Shown: one piece after another, positions 33,446 to 45,009 of the stretch
Layout of the letters: each line of letters starts with the position of its first letter
Position numbering within the stretch: position 1 is the first letter of the stretch
Assembly (NCBI RefSeq): GCF_030052815.1
Contig: NC_079496.1
Span: forward strand, 80,527,652-80,591,651
Direction: 5' to 3'
Length of the DNA stretch: 64,000 nucleotides
DNA from: Hevea brasiliensis
Taxonomy: Eukaryota > Streptophyta > Magnoliopsida > Malpighiales > Euphorbiaceae
Position numbers and translations under genes: made by a program
The notes under the pieces: generated by a model
The model's input: only the letters and a program-made list of their open reading frames with translations
Databases searched by the model: none
What the model was told of the DNA's origin: nothing

Positions 33446-35827
33446 TTATCCAAGCGACTTCTTTTGCGACATCGATGCGACAATATACTCGACCTCGATG
33501 AGTGGAATCTGCAGTCGTGCTCTGTTTGGAACTCTTCCAACTGACTGCACCTCCATTACAAATGAACACATATCCAGAGGTAGACTTTCTATCGTCGATA
33601 TCTGATTGAAATCAGAATCAGTATAACCATCCAATTGCAAGTCTCCACCTCCATAAATCAAGAATAAATCCTTAGTTCTTCTCAAGTACTTAAGAATATT
33701 CTTGACAGCTATCCAGTGTTCCAAACCTGGATTGGATTGATACCTGCTAGTCAAACTAACAGCATATGCGATATCCGGCCTAGTACACAACATTACATAC
33801 ATTAAACTTCCAATAGACGAAGCATATGGAATCCTAGCCATCTTATCTCTTTCTTCGGGTGTCTTTGGAGACATCTCTTTAGAAAGATGGATACCATGTC
33901 TCACTAGTAACAGTCCTCTCTTGGAATCAAGCATGTTAAACCTCTTTAACACCTTGTCCAAGTATAGACTTTGGGATAAACCTATTATTCTTTTCGCTCT
34001 ATCTCTATAGATGCGAATCCCAAGAATATAGGTTGCCTCCCCAAAGTCTTTCATGGAGAATGTATTTGACAACCATACCTTTATAGTTGTCAACATACCT
34101 ATGTCATTACCTATCAACCGTATGTCATCCACATATAAGACAAGGAAAGTGATAGCTCTGTCACTAACCTTCTTATATACACATGGCTCATCCTCATTTT
34201 TGATAAAACCAAAGGATTTAATGGCTTCATCAAAACGGATGTTCCAACTCCTCGAAGCTTGTTTCAACCCATAAATGGATCGCTTTAGCTTGCATACCTT
34301 GGAACCATCTTGGGATTCAAATCCCCTAGGTTGTTCCATGAAAATGTTTTCTTCAATGTATCCATTGAGAAAAGCTGTTTTGACATCCATCTGCCAAATC
34401 TCATAATCATAGTATGAAGCTATTGCTAATAAAATCCTAATTGATTTAAGCATGGCAACAGGCGAGAAAGTCTCCTCATAGTCTATTCCTTGCCTTTGGC
34501 GAAACCCTTTCGCTACTAGCCTTGCCTTATAGGTCTCTACCTTTCCATCAGAACCAATTTTCTTCTTGAAAACCCATTTGTTCCCTATAGGTACAATACC
34601 TTCAGGTGGGTCAACAAGATCCCAAACTTGATTCTTATACATGGAATCAATCTCAGATTTCATAGCATCAATCCATTTTGAAGAGTCTATATCTGATATA
34701 GCTTCTTCATAGGTAAGTGGATCATCTCCATGATCTACTTCTTCATGAGTAGACAATTCTTGTTCTTCTTCATGAAGAAAACCATATCTCACTGGTGGGT
34801 GAGATACCCTAGTTGTTCTACGAGGAACAGCTGTAGATGTTTCATCAATGGGTATAGGTTGACTAGATGGATTTATATCCATCTGATCTGTTGGTTGATT
34901 AGAATTCTCCAATTCTAATTCTATTTGCCTTCCTTTGCCTCCTTCTTGAACAAACTGTTGTTTAAGAAATATGGCATCTCTACTTATCACAACTTTTTGT
35001 GAAGTAGGCAAACAAAAATAATATCCAAAACTATCTTTTGGATATCCAACAAATCGACCTTTTTCCGATCTGGTCTCCAATTTATCAGTGTTCAGCTTTT
35101 TGATATAAGCTGGACAACCCCAAATCTTAACATGCTTTAGACTTGGTTTTCTTCCATGCCATATCTCATAAGGTGTGAAAGAAACTGATTTTGATGGAAT
35201 CCTATTCAGAATATACAAAGCTGATTCTAATGCAAATCCCCAAAAGAAGATTGGCATATCAGTATAGCTCATCATACTATGTACCATATCCAATAGGGTA
35301 CGATTTCTCCTTTCAGATACAAATTCCTTAAACTTTTCAAAGGATTCATGTTTGTATTTCATCAAATATAAATACCCAAACCTTGATTTATCATCAGTAA
35401 AGGTAATAAAATAATGAAAGCCCCCTCTAGCCATTTCTTTAAATGGACCACATACATCACTATGTATTAATTCCAAAATATTTTCAGCTCTTAGCCCTTG
35501 TCCAACAAAGGGTGATCTAGTCATTTTGCCTTGAAGGCAAGATTCACAAGTTGGAGTAGGCTCAGAGCCCAATGAGGATAGAATCCCCATTTTCTCCAAT
35601 TTTACAATCCTATCTTCTGCAACATGACATAACCTTAAGTGCCAAATATATTTTGAACTTGAGTTGGTTTTCACCATGGCATTGTATTCTTTTAGATCAC
35701 TTGCATTCAATTTGTGTTTGTCATTATTATCCAAATAATAAAGACCATCATTCATATAACCCGAACCAACATATTTATTTCCAAAATAAATATTGCATAC
35801 ATCATCTGAAATGAAATTCATAGCCAT
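33446..35827 (-). pseudogene. pol: F pol: integrase (deleted), reverse transcriptase, RNase H
   Basis: A 793-codon frame. The pre-integrase HHCC is H63, H68, C94, C97, and the first integrase Asp is D124 (HSDVCGPF). After residue 169 about 50 residues present in H and I are missing in frame, removing the second catalytic Asp (RSDRGGEY in I); the Glu region (SERRNR) follows directly at 171. RT has motif A at D481 (MDVKTAFLNG) and YVDD at 565-568, with Arg in place of the usual Leu two residues later. RNase H starts at DGYTDSDF (733-740) and then shifts frame. Integrase is dead, and RT looks structurally complete. This is the longest frame in the window. Confidence 0.88.
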
Positions 35828-36241
35828 TTCTAGTCAAACTAGATATAGAAATGATGTTCTTAAAAGCATCAGTACATATAAAATATTATCCAAACAAAAA
35901 ACATGTCCAAACATGTAAAAGATTTAGATCCTATAGCTAAAGCTTCAACGGTTGAGCCATTGCCAATCAGGACTCTAATATCTTGAGAGCAAGTCGCTAC
36001 TATTTGCTAGTTCACGCATATCATTAGAAATGTGAGAAGCGGCACGATATCTAAAACCCAAGCGTAGATGAACTATGAGTATCATCATAATCTAAATAAC
36101 AAGATATGTACATAAATTACGAATGTGTAACCTTCTTGTCATTCAGAGAAGCAAGATACTGCAGGCGGTTCCTTTTCAGTGCCCATCCTTTTGGCAGTGG
36201 AAACACTTTCCTTTGCCTCCATCAGCTTTAGTCTTCCTTTT
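35828..36241 (-). pseudogene. pol: F protease and nucleocapsid remnant
   Basis: Homologous to H at 51225-51785 but disrupted. The region equivalent to the DTGASSH active site of H is scrambled near 36025-36060, and the zinc knuckle near 36180 (CFHCQKDGH) is followed by TGA where a Trp codon is expected. Changes against H cluster at CAG/CTG sites. It cannot yield protease as written. Confidence 0.75.
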
Positions 36242-36985
36242 CTATTTAGCTATTTTCTTGGAAGGACCAGGAATCTGAGGTTTCTTTCTCTTATTGCCCT
36301 TCTTCTTGTTGGACTTTCCAGCAGAAGAAGATGCAACCAAAGCTACCTCTTTTCCTTTATTGCCTGGCATATTCTTTTGGGCAATAACCAGCATGTTTAG
36401 TAAACCAGCTAAGGTGCATTCCTGTTTAGTCATATGGAAATTTGTCACAAAATCCCCAAAAGACTCAGGAAGGGACTGAAGGATCAAATCCGTTTGTAGT
36501 TGGAAATCCATGTTGAAGTCAAGATGTTCCAACTGCTCAATCAGCCGAATCATCTTGTGGACATGATCCCCAACAATCTGTCCCTCAGACATCCTCATAC
36601 GGAATAGCTGTCTAGATATCTCATACCTAGCATTCCTGCTGTGCTCACCATACAACTCTTGTAGGTGAAGGAGGATCTCACTCGCACTCTGCATGTTCTC
36701 ATGTTGCTTCTGTAACTCATTACTCATGGAAGCAAGCATGTAACACTTAGCTCTCATATCATGCTCCTTCCACTTGTCCAAAGTTTCATGTTCCTCTTGT
36801 GTGGCCTCTGGAGGTAAGGGACCAGGAACATTTGAATCTAGAACATATCCTATATGTTCAAGGTTCAGGACAAGTTTCAAATTTCTTAGCCAATCAGATG
36901 ATTAGGTCTGTCAACTGTTGTGATCAAGTATGCTTGCAAGGATATTGGATGGTGGTGGTTGTTTTGTGCTCATTTTATCGAGAAA
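36242..36985 (-). pseudogene. gag: F Gag (UBN2-type)
   Basis: Frame 36242-36880 (212 codons) has the copia Gag core: LDKWKEHDMRAKCYMLASM, LHLQELYGEHSRNARYEISR, HDHVHKM-like and a lysine-rich end (KSNKKKGNKRKKPQ). The upstream part (36881-36985) begins with a MSTKQPPPSNILASIL-like start but has stops and a frameshift. The frame closes with TAG after KKIAK, as in H, whereas I has CAG there. Gag forms the particle and binds the RNA. Confidence 0.85.
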
Positions 36986-38733
36986 ATTAAGCTGAGAAAA
37001 TAACCAGATTAATTAGTAAATGTATCATGTAATTAACCAAAATGATTATGGTCTTTTAATCAAATTGGTCCTCCCACTAACTTAGCGAATCCTACACTTC
37101 CAGAGTAGAAAACGGAAATCCTAGTTGGATGGATTTCTAGTGGGTGATTGAATTCTTATAATTCTATTGATCATCCTCAGGTACATCCATTATTGTAATT
37201 ACAATAAACTATAAGTGAGCAACTCCTTGCCCATCACATCTCATGTGAGGTTCAATCCTTTACCTAGCCCCTAATGCTCAAAATCTCAGGTACATCCATT
37301 ATTGACTTATCTTGCATTAGTTAAGTTGATCCCATTGAGTCAGTAATTATGCAAATAATTTTAATGTCCTCAGGTACATCCAATAGTGGCCACCAAACCA
37401 TTTACATATTTACAACATCTCATGCTTAATAATTATTCTTAAGAAAATCTCTTAAATTAATTGCATCTCATGCAACTATTTAAAATTTCTTAAAATAATT
37501 GCCCCAATGGAGGGCTTATGTTATAATTACTTTAATTATAGCATTTCCAACTTAATCATTTGTTTGGAAGATTTTATAGCCATCCTTATTACTATTAAGG
37601 TCTCACTTTGCACATTATCCATTTAGCATGCATATATCATATAATTGCATACATTCCCATACATCTCATGCATTCATGGATAAGCAGTAAATATGGTATG
37701 ATCATGGACTTTCTAAGGGATTCAATTCTGAGCCACCAAGAATTGAATCAGGGCATTCCTAGGTGCATTTCATTCATTCATTTTATAAGAGTTGCTGAAG
37801 GAGTACATAATCAACACTTGATATTGAATTCCTCCCACTGGTCCCACCAATGCTCTTGACCTCCTTAAACTTCTTGCAATCCAATATTACATAGTAATCC
37901 TTGGCATACCAAGGCGAATTTACAAGAACTTAAATAAATGAAATTACAACCCAAAAATATTACAAACTTAATAATACATGCCCAAAATAAATTAAAATAA
38001 ATTAATTAATTTACAATCCCAAAGAAACATAAAAGAAATAAATCCAATCACATTGGTCTTTTATAGTCCATGATCATCCATCATGCATATCACTATTTAA
38101 CAATTAAATAAAACATACATACTTAAATTAAATTGAATATCTCATATTCAACTTAAAAATCCAGATTTGAATATGATTCAAATAAATTTAAAAATTCAGA
38201 TTTGAATCACATTCAAACAAATTTAAAAATTCAGATTTGAATCACATTCAAACAACTTCAAAAATTCAGATTTGAATCACATTCAAACATTTTTTAAAAA
38301 ATCAGATTTGAATCACATTCAAATATTTTTTAAGAAATCAGATCTGAATTTTATTGAATCAATTTTAAAAAATCAGATTTAAATATGATTCAAACAACTT
38401 TAAAAATTCAGATTTGAATCACATTCAAACAACTTTTAAAATTCAGATTTGAATCACATTCAAACAATTTTTAAAATTCTGATTTGAATCATAATTTAAT
38501 TGTGTGATAAAAATTATAATTAAACAATTTAATTAGACATAAAATGGATCTTAAATCATACAACAATTGCACATTCACCATCCATTTACCTTTGCACACC
38601 ATTATGATGCATCAACCATGCACACCATGGTTTGTGCCGCCACTTTGACTTTGCAACCAGCGATAAACTCTTGATGTCATGATCAAACACACAATTAAAT
38701 CATATAAAGATCAATGTAAATGGCAAATATAGT
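36986..38733 (-). other. F leader between PBS and gag, non-coding
   Basis: About 1.75 kb without a protein-like frame. It holds three copies of CTCAGGTACATCCATTATTG or a variant (37176, 37285, 37369) and a tandem repeat at 38161-38490. The same layout is in H (52521-54284), so it belongs to the element. Confidence 0.75.
38161..38490. repeat. Leader tandem repeat of F, hairpin-forming units
   Basis: About 9.3 units of 35-36 bp. Most contain CAGATTTGAATCACATTCAA, in which TTGAAT and ATTCAA can pair around a 3-nt loop. H has an array of the same size at 53701-54030. Confidence 0.88.
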
Positions 38734-38746
38734 GGCTCTGATACCA
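38734..38746 (-). other. F primer-binding site (initiator tRNA-Met)
   Basis: Minus strand TGGTATCAGAGCC, 2 nt from the LTR edge at 38749. Confidence 0.9.
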
Positions 38747-38748
38747 AT

Positions 38749-39849
38749 TGAAGGAACGGAAGCGTGAAAAACACAAGATTATACCATTGAATTAAAAAAA
38801 AATTTCGCCTAGGGTCACATGCACCATGCAATATTTATTTTTATCTATTTGATTTCAATGATAAATAACATATTAAAACTCTTTTAATATGTTTTTGGAT
38901 CTGTATTTGCCATTTAAGATTTTAAAATTAATCAGATTAATTTTAGAACCCTAGATTAAATCAAGAACGATTACACTAACCTCTTGATGCACTGTAGCGT
39001 GTCTGCGCCTTTGAGATTCGTCTTTAGGACACCAAATGTTGTCCCTCTAGCTTATCCACACCAAGAACACCTATGGTAGCCCTTGAACAGCCTCTAAAGC
39101 TTTTTCTATTAATTATAAATTCAAGTTCTGCCTTTTAAGAGATTAGAGATGTAAACAGGACACTAGAAACAATTTCTAGTGTTCTTAATTCAAGAGATTG
39201 ATGGCTAATCTCTTTGAATTGATGAGAGATGAAGAGAAATAGCTGGAGAGGCTCAAAGTGGCGTGACAAATGAGTGGAAAGGCTGCTGGTTATTTTTTTA
39301 TTTTCATAACCACACTTAAATAGCTAGGTTAACACATTAAACCCTAGCCACATGTCACCTTTTGATTAGCTCTAGGTTTAAGTGACCCAATCACATTGTG
39401 CCAAGTGTCAAACCTATATTTAATCTTGATTTTAATCATCTTACATGATTAAAAAACATTTGGCAAGCTTATGTGTAATCCCATGTGTCACCATCTCATG
39501 GTGCCACGTGTCCTGTAATGAAATGACCAAAATGCCCCTGTGTCTTAATTTTGAGTTCTTAACCCAAAATAATTATTTTCTTCTTCTAATTAATTTATAT
39601 CAAATATAAATTAATTAATTAATCTCTATTAATTAATTTCTCATCAATTAAATTCATATTTAAACACTTTAAATATAAATTTAATTTATACTACACATCC
39701 AATAATCTAGATTTGGTTTCAAGTCATGCTTGGGACTTTGCAATTTAATTGCAAACCAAACCTATTTAATTAATCAATTAAACTCTTTAATTAATTAATT
39801 AAATCATATTTAATTAATCATATTTAATTAATCAATTAAACTCTTTAAT
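38749..39849 (-). repeat. F 5' LTR, truncated
   Basis: Matches 31030 onward of the 3' LTR for about 1.1 kb, then ends at a breakpoint. The last 29 nt (39821-39849) are an exact direct copy of 39763-39791. The remaining kilobase of LTR is missing. Confidence 0.88.
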
Positions 39850-40118
39850 AAGAAGTTAAATGAGCTGAGAGTCACAGCAATGGGTGACCTTCTCGGGAAA
39901 GACTGCGAGGTTAATTTAAACTCGAATTTCGATTGTAAAATGTGACGCCGCGGTCCTTTGGACTATTGAGAACACAATGGAAAAGAGAAAATCACGAAAA
40001 AAATTTTTTTAAGCAGGTTAAATAATTAGGTCAGAGATCCAAAAGAAATATCAAATAACTTGCAAACCGGATCAGATCGGCGAGGGGCAATTTGGTCAAT
40101 TCACCCATAGAGGTGATT

Positions 40119-40123
40119 CCTGA
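40119..40123. repeat. Left target-site duplication of G (CCTGA)
   Basis: CCTGA here and at 45005-45009 flank solo LTR G exactly. Confidence 0.93.
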
Positions 40124-40770
40124 TGTAACAACCCTCACCCGACTACAGTGTAGCCGAGCAAAGTATGCTACATTCGGTGCCGGAGCACCCTATCTTATCT
40201 TACTTTATTCTTTTCATAATTTGATCTCATTATATTTTAATATTAATTATTTTTCGACGGAGAAACCAGCGGAGTTTTCCCTATTTTATTACCAGTTGAC
40301 GTATTTTACTATTTACCTGTTTGAAAATTTCAATAATATTTTACAAATAAAATCTCATCAATTATTTTCATAACCATCTCATAATTCACATCTCATTCGT
40401 ATATCTCAATTTCATATTCATTTCCATGCATTATCTATATATTTCAAATCTGTCTTCGAATCCATACAATCTCATTCATGCTCAAATCACATAAGTAAAA
40501 TTTTCAAATTTCTTTAATTTACATAATTTCATAATTTACATGATATATAAATTAATTACATATAAAAAAGCTAATTTATTAAATTACATTACATTTCTAT
40601 TAATTACCTGCTCATAATCTACATTATAATACAATATATAGCATTTTATACTAAATACAAAATAGGATCTATATGGGCCCTATCTACATGCATTGCTGAG
40701 GAGGTGACAACCTTGAATACTCCAGCCACTTCTGCAGATCTGGACTCCAAAAATCTTAGTCAAAGTACCT

Positions 40771-40812
40771 GCGCGAGGAAACAAATCCATCGCGCTAAGC
40801 ATTGCTGCTTAG
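40771..40812 (-). other. Two adjacent hairpins in G
   Basis: GCGCGA (40771-40776) pairs with TCGCGC (40790-40795). CTAAGC (40795-40800) pairs with GCTTAG (40807-40812). In element sense the flanks are GCACCA upstream and CAGGTA downstream, as in T and P. Confidence 0.6.
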
Positions 40813-41383
40813 TGGTGCAATAATAGAACAAGAAAATAAAATATACAAATAAAGAAAGAACGAAGCATAATTTGAATATTTAAGAATCTGTTTAATTTAA
40901 TATAAGGTGTCTAATATTAATTATTTTTTGTTCTCATTTGTTTCGCTTTGGAAGCGTTTAATTCCGAAATTCACAGTGATAATATACAACATACAGAATT
41001 AATAAAAATACTCAGTTTATATTTATATGGCAATAGAAGGTACATTTAAAATATTTAGTTAAGTTATACCTATTTTTGCAACTCTTTTATCATTTTACTT
41101 AACAATTTTTTTTTATGTGGTTTGGATCATTTCATAATTCTAACTAATTCTTTTGAAGTCTTATTAACTCATTTATTTGATTTCTAATATTTTTAATTAC
41201 TAATAGTCTTAATTTATTTTAATAAATTACACTGCCCAAGTAACCTACGACAGGCTGACTAAACTGGATAACGGGTCGTTGGCTCTGGACACCGCGGTGC
41301 CTCGGGCCGTCATACCATGGGACGCAGAACGTCAACCACGTATGCAGTCAGTATGGCTAAAAAGCCATGATAACACATAATGG

Positions 41384-41475
41384 GGCATAAAATCCATGAA
41401 TGTTGGCATAAAGCCATGAATATAGGCATAAAGCCATGAATACGGGCATAAAGCCATGAATACAGGCATAAAGCC
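41384..41475. repeat. 20-bp tandem repeat in G
   Basis: About 4.5 units of GGCATAAAGCCATGAATACA, varying at the last bases. The related N LTR has only a single imperfect equivalent near 9400. Confidence 0.85.
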
Positions 41476-43270
41476 TTTTCGTAGTACTGCTAAAACAATA
41501 CCCTATTGGCATGCCAAACTATCCAATCTGACACACATGTCTAGGCAATACAAGGGCACATAATATCATTAAATATTAATATATTGTGTTTTATGAGTTT
41601 ATTATTTCATGATAAATTTCAATTATAATTCATACATTCATTTGATCATTTATATGATCACAATTCACATCAATTATCCTTTTATATTATTATGCTCAAA
41701 ATACTTCTCCTTTCTACAATAATGAGAACTAATGTCTCATTCATACATTAATATGGTTCATTTATTCATTCATTATGTTATTCATATTGATCACAATTCT
41801 AAACAATGGTTCACATGTTCCATTGTATTCAAAACATTTTTCCTTTCTCATTTATACATTCAAGAATCTACTTATGTAATTACAAATTTTATATTTCGAG
41901 TTGAGTTACTAATATTTTATGAATTCCATTTGTGATGGGCATATAAGCCCTAACTATTTATTCACATCAATTAGGTGACTTATTTTTCATGTTTCAAGTA
42001 ATCCATGAATATTTCATGGATTTCAAATTTATAGCCTTAATTTCTTTTTAACAAATTTGACTAGGATGCATAGTCCACATTTGTCATACAATTCTAAGCA
42101 TTTAAGCTTAGAATTGGTTCTAGGTCTTCATCTTAATTTACTAATCATTTTGATTACTATTCACCTTACTAGTCAACCAAAATATTGACTTTTTTATACT
42201 TAATGGATATATTAATTATAATTACACCAAGATCCCACATTTTGAGTTTTACATTTGCTAGTATTAAATGCCAATTGCAATTTAAAGTCCCCTAAATGCA
42301 TTTCTAATTTCACATTTGAATTTCAAGTTTTGGTGTCACTATTCACCTCATTGGTCAACAAAAATGTTGGCTTTTGGATAGAAAATAGGTACATTGGTTT
42401 TGACACTCCAAACATACCACATTTTGCATTTAAAACTTGTTGGAAGTGATCACCATTACCATTTCTAAGCCTAACACTAAGTGGCAGAATTTTCAGTTTT
42501 TGTACCATAAGTTTACTGTTCTATTAGGGACTGTTACAGTGGAAATTTGAGGAAATGGTAAACATGAAAGTTGTTCCTTATTTTGTCTAGTTGAATTTCA
42601 TTTTTTGAATCACTCCATTTGGAGTTTTGTAGCTCCAGATATGGTCCAAACACCATAGCTGGCCGGATTTCAATTCTGCAGAATTTACCAAATCTACAGT
42701 ACCATGAACAGTGACTGTGACTGCCATTTTGATTAAGTTCTGGTCATAATTTGAGGTAGGTTTCTTCATGAAAGTTGTTTGTCTATGTCTTACTTGTTGC
42801 TGTAAAAATTTCAGGTCAATTGACCATATCTACAGTGAGTTATGGCCAAATGAACAGTACTGTTCATTTGGTCATTCTGCATAATTGGCTTGCAGGGTAC
42901 CCAGATTGGGGCCAATTTTTGGTCCTCTTTCTTTGGTCTTTTGGGCATGGTTTCTTCAGCAAAATTGTGCCATTATATGTCTAGTTTTATGTACAATTGG
43001 CCAAACACCAATTGAACCTACACAGCCAAAGATATGGCAGTCCAAACAGGCTGGACTCACAGCCTCCTGCTTTCTTGTCACTAGGCAGCATGCCCATTTC
43101 AGTTTGCCATGCAATAGTTCACTCCTAATTATGGTCAACTTACCCCAAATGGTCACTAATTGACCATTAGAATGTTCTTTAACAATTTCCTAAGAAAAGT
43201 CAAATTTTCACTCCCAAACCCTAGCTCAAAGTCAAGGTTTTCACAAATTTCCTTAGTTAACTCTTTCATT

Positions 43271-43273
<3 letters not shown>

Positions 43274-43330
<57 letters not shown>
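43274..43330. repeat. (TA)n microsatellite in G
   Basis: About 57 nt of uninterrupted TA dinucleotides. Confidence 0.97.
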
Positions 43331-43333
<3 letters not shown>

Positions 43334-45004
43334 TATACACTTTAAACATAATCTCTAATTCACTCTAAGTCCATTAAAACAATCAAACTCATGCCTTCCT
43401 TAGGGCTGCCGAAATTCATGGTATACATACACATGAATTCTTTTCATTTAATTTACAAATTCTTGTTCACTTTAAGTCCTTAACATGGAATGAAAGGGAT
43501 TTAGGTATAAATATGCACTAACCTTTTTGAAACCAACCTTGAGCTTATTATTCTTCAAGATTTCTCCTAGAATCATAATAATCATAATCAATTATAACTT
43601 CACTTTCCTAAATTAAATATCCAATAAAAATTCAACAGCATTTCCCCTTAAATTGGACTAAACTCCTATCATAAATCTTAAATCCACAACCACCCATTAA
43701 TACCCAATCTGGCAGCTTGTGCATTCAAATTTATATATAATGATCTAACCGTTAGATAAATCCCAAATTTTAACCATATATTAAATACATCCCTATACAA
43801 TATCAGTAAAAATTTTAGCATCAAATAATCTCTATATCATGAGATATCAAAACATTCATTCAACCCTTCAAAATCTGAATTTTTGCAGAAATCAGTCTTA
43901 CTCAGACAGCTCATGCAAAACAATTTATATCTCATAAACCACAAGTCTAAAATTCACCAAATTTTAACCCAGCAGCCTCAACATCCCAAATATCATTTGT
44001 ACCAAATTTCATAATTTTATAAGCATCCTAACTATTTATTTTTCTCAAATTTCAGTAGCCAAAATTCAGAATTCAAACTACAGACAGACTGTGTTCAACA
44101 ATATATTTCTCCAAATCCAACTGTTGAACAATCACCAAATTTTAACCATAACTTCCAAACATACATACCTCAAACATATCCAAAAATTAGCCGTAGATGT
44201 TGAGCCAAACTCACCTGGACGGAAGAGAAAGATGCTGCCCTGCTGAACCCCTTTTTCTGCTACTGTTCATCTCCTTCTCCTTCTTCCTTTCTTTCTTTCT
44301 TTTCCTTTTCTCTCTCTTTCTCTCTTGATTCAGCCCGTATGAACAAGGGAAACTGCTGGTTTCTTTTGTTTTTATCTCATTTTTGCTTCATTTTTATCCC
44401 TTTTATTTATTTTGTCAAGTGGTGATTGGGTGGCAGTGCTTAGTGACATAAGCATGAGGTCAAAATTGCAATTTTAATTCATTTTCTTTTTTTTTCTTTG
44501 CTACTCATTTTCAATTCAATTTTTAGCAATATTTATTCACATTTTATGTCATAATAGTTATTTACTCAACTTGACAAGTCGGCCAAAAATCATCTCTGAA
44601 GGCGAAATGACCAAAATGCCCTCCGTTTGGCTTAACGGGTCAAAATTGTCTGTACCGATTGAAAAATTTTTCTAAGTATTTTATTGGCATTCTAATGCCA
44701 TAAGAACCTCAATGACCCTTCTCTGGAGTCCCAAAAATTATTTTATGAATTTTCTCTCGGGTCTAGGGCTCCTAGTTGCGAGAACCGCAACTTCCCTCTG
44801 ATTACCCATCGCTTGGGCACCGGCTCATTTGACTTTGTTGTATTTTATTTCTAAAATTTTTACTAAATTTTTCTTATTAATATTTGAGTTATTTATGACT
44901 CCTCACTCTAGTCTAATTATTTTTCCAGACGTTCTAGCTGTCCAGACCGTCACCGGTCACCGGAACAATAGAATGTGCAGAATTGTTACAGTGAGGGTGT
45001 TACA

Positions 45005-45009
45005 CCTGA
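45005..45009. repeat. Right target-site duplication of G (CCTGA)
   Basis: Exact copy of 40119-40123. Confidence 0.93.

Larger units (their letters stand above)
31030..39849 (-). mobile_element. Ty1/copia element F, 5' LTR truncated
   Basis: The pol order PR-IN-RT-RH on the minus strand defines Ty1/copia. It has a full 3' LTR (31030-33135), PPT, pol, gag, a long leader with tandem repeats, a PBS and the first 1.1 kb of the 5' LTR. It is inserted in D; TCTAT (31025-31029) is the likely left target duplication. The right side ends at a breakpoint where P begins, so the second duplication is lost. Confidence 0.9.
40124..45004 (-). mobile_element. Solo LTR G of a Ty3/gypsy element, 4.9 kb
   Basis: Ends are TGTAACAACC (40124) and GGGTGTTACA (45004), with CCTGA on both sides and no internal sequence. 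That is the signature of recombination between the two LTRs of one element. The edges and several inner segments resemble the LTRs of N and C (for example near 42300-43150 against 8560-9300), but it is some 1.8 kb longer than N's LTR. It includes a 20-bp tandem repeat, a (TA)n tract and the hairpin module. The small frames in it are not protein-like. Confidence 0.9.

Noticed and set aside
33446..35827. Possible domesticated host gene (longest open frame)
   Set aside because: It lies in place within an LTR-bounded copia element, with an integrase deletion and an RNase H frameshift; no sign of an independent promoter or purifying selection.
38161..38490. Possible CRISPR-like array or centromeric satellite
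   Set aside because: Units are contiguous and AT-rich, only about nine copies, and lie between PBS and gag in two copia elements.
41384..41475. Possible CRISPR-like array
   Set aside because: Direct head-to-tail 20-bp units without unique spacers, in a plant LTR; a minisatellite.
43160..43345. Frame ending in a Tyr-Ile repeat
   Set aside because: It is a translation of the (TA)n microsatellite in solo LTR G.
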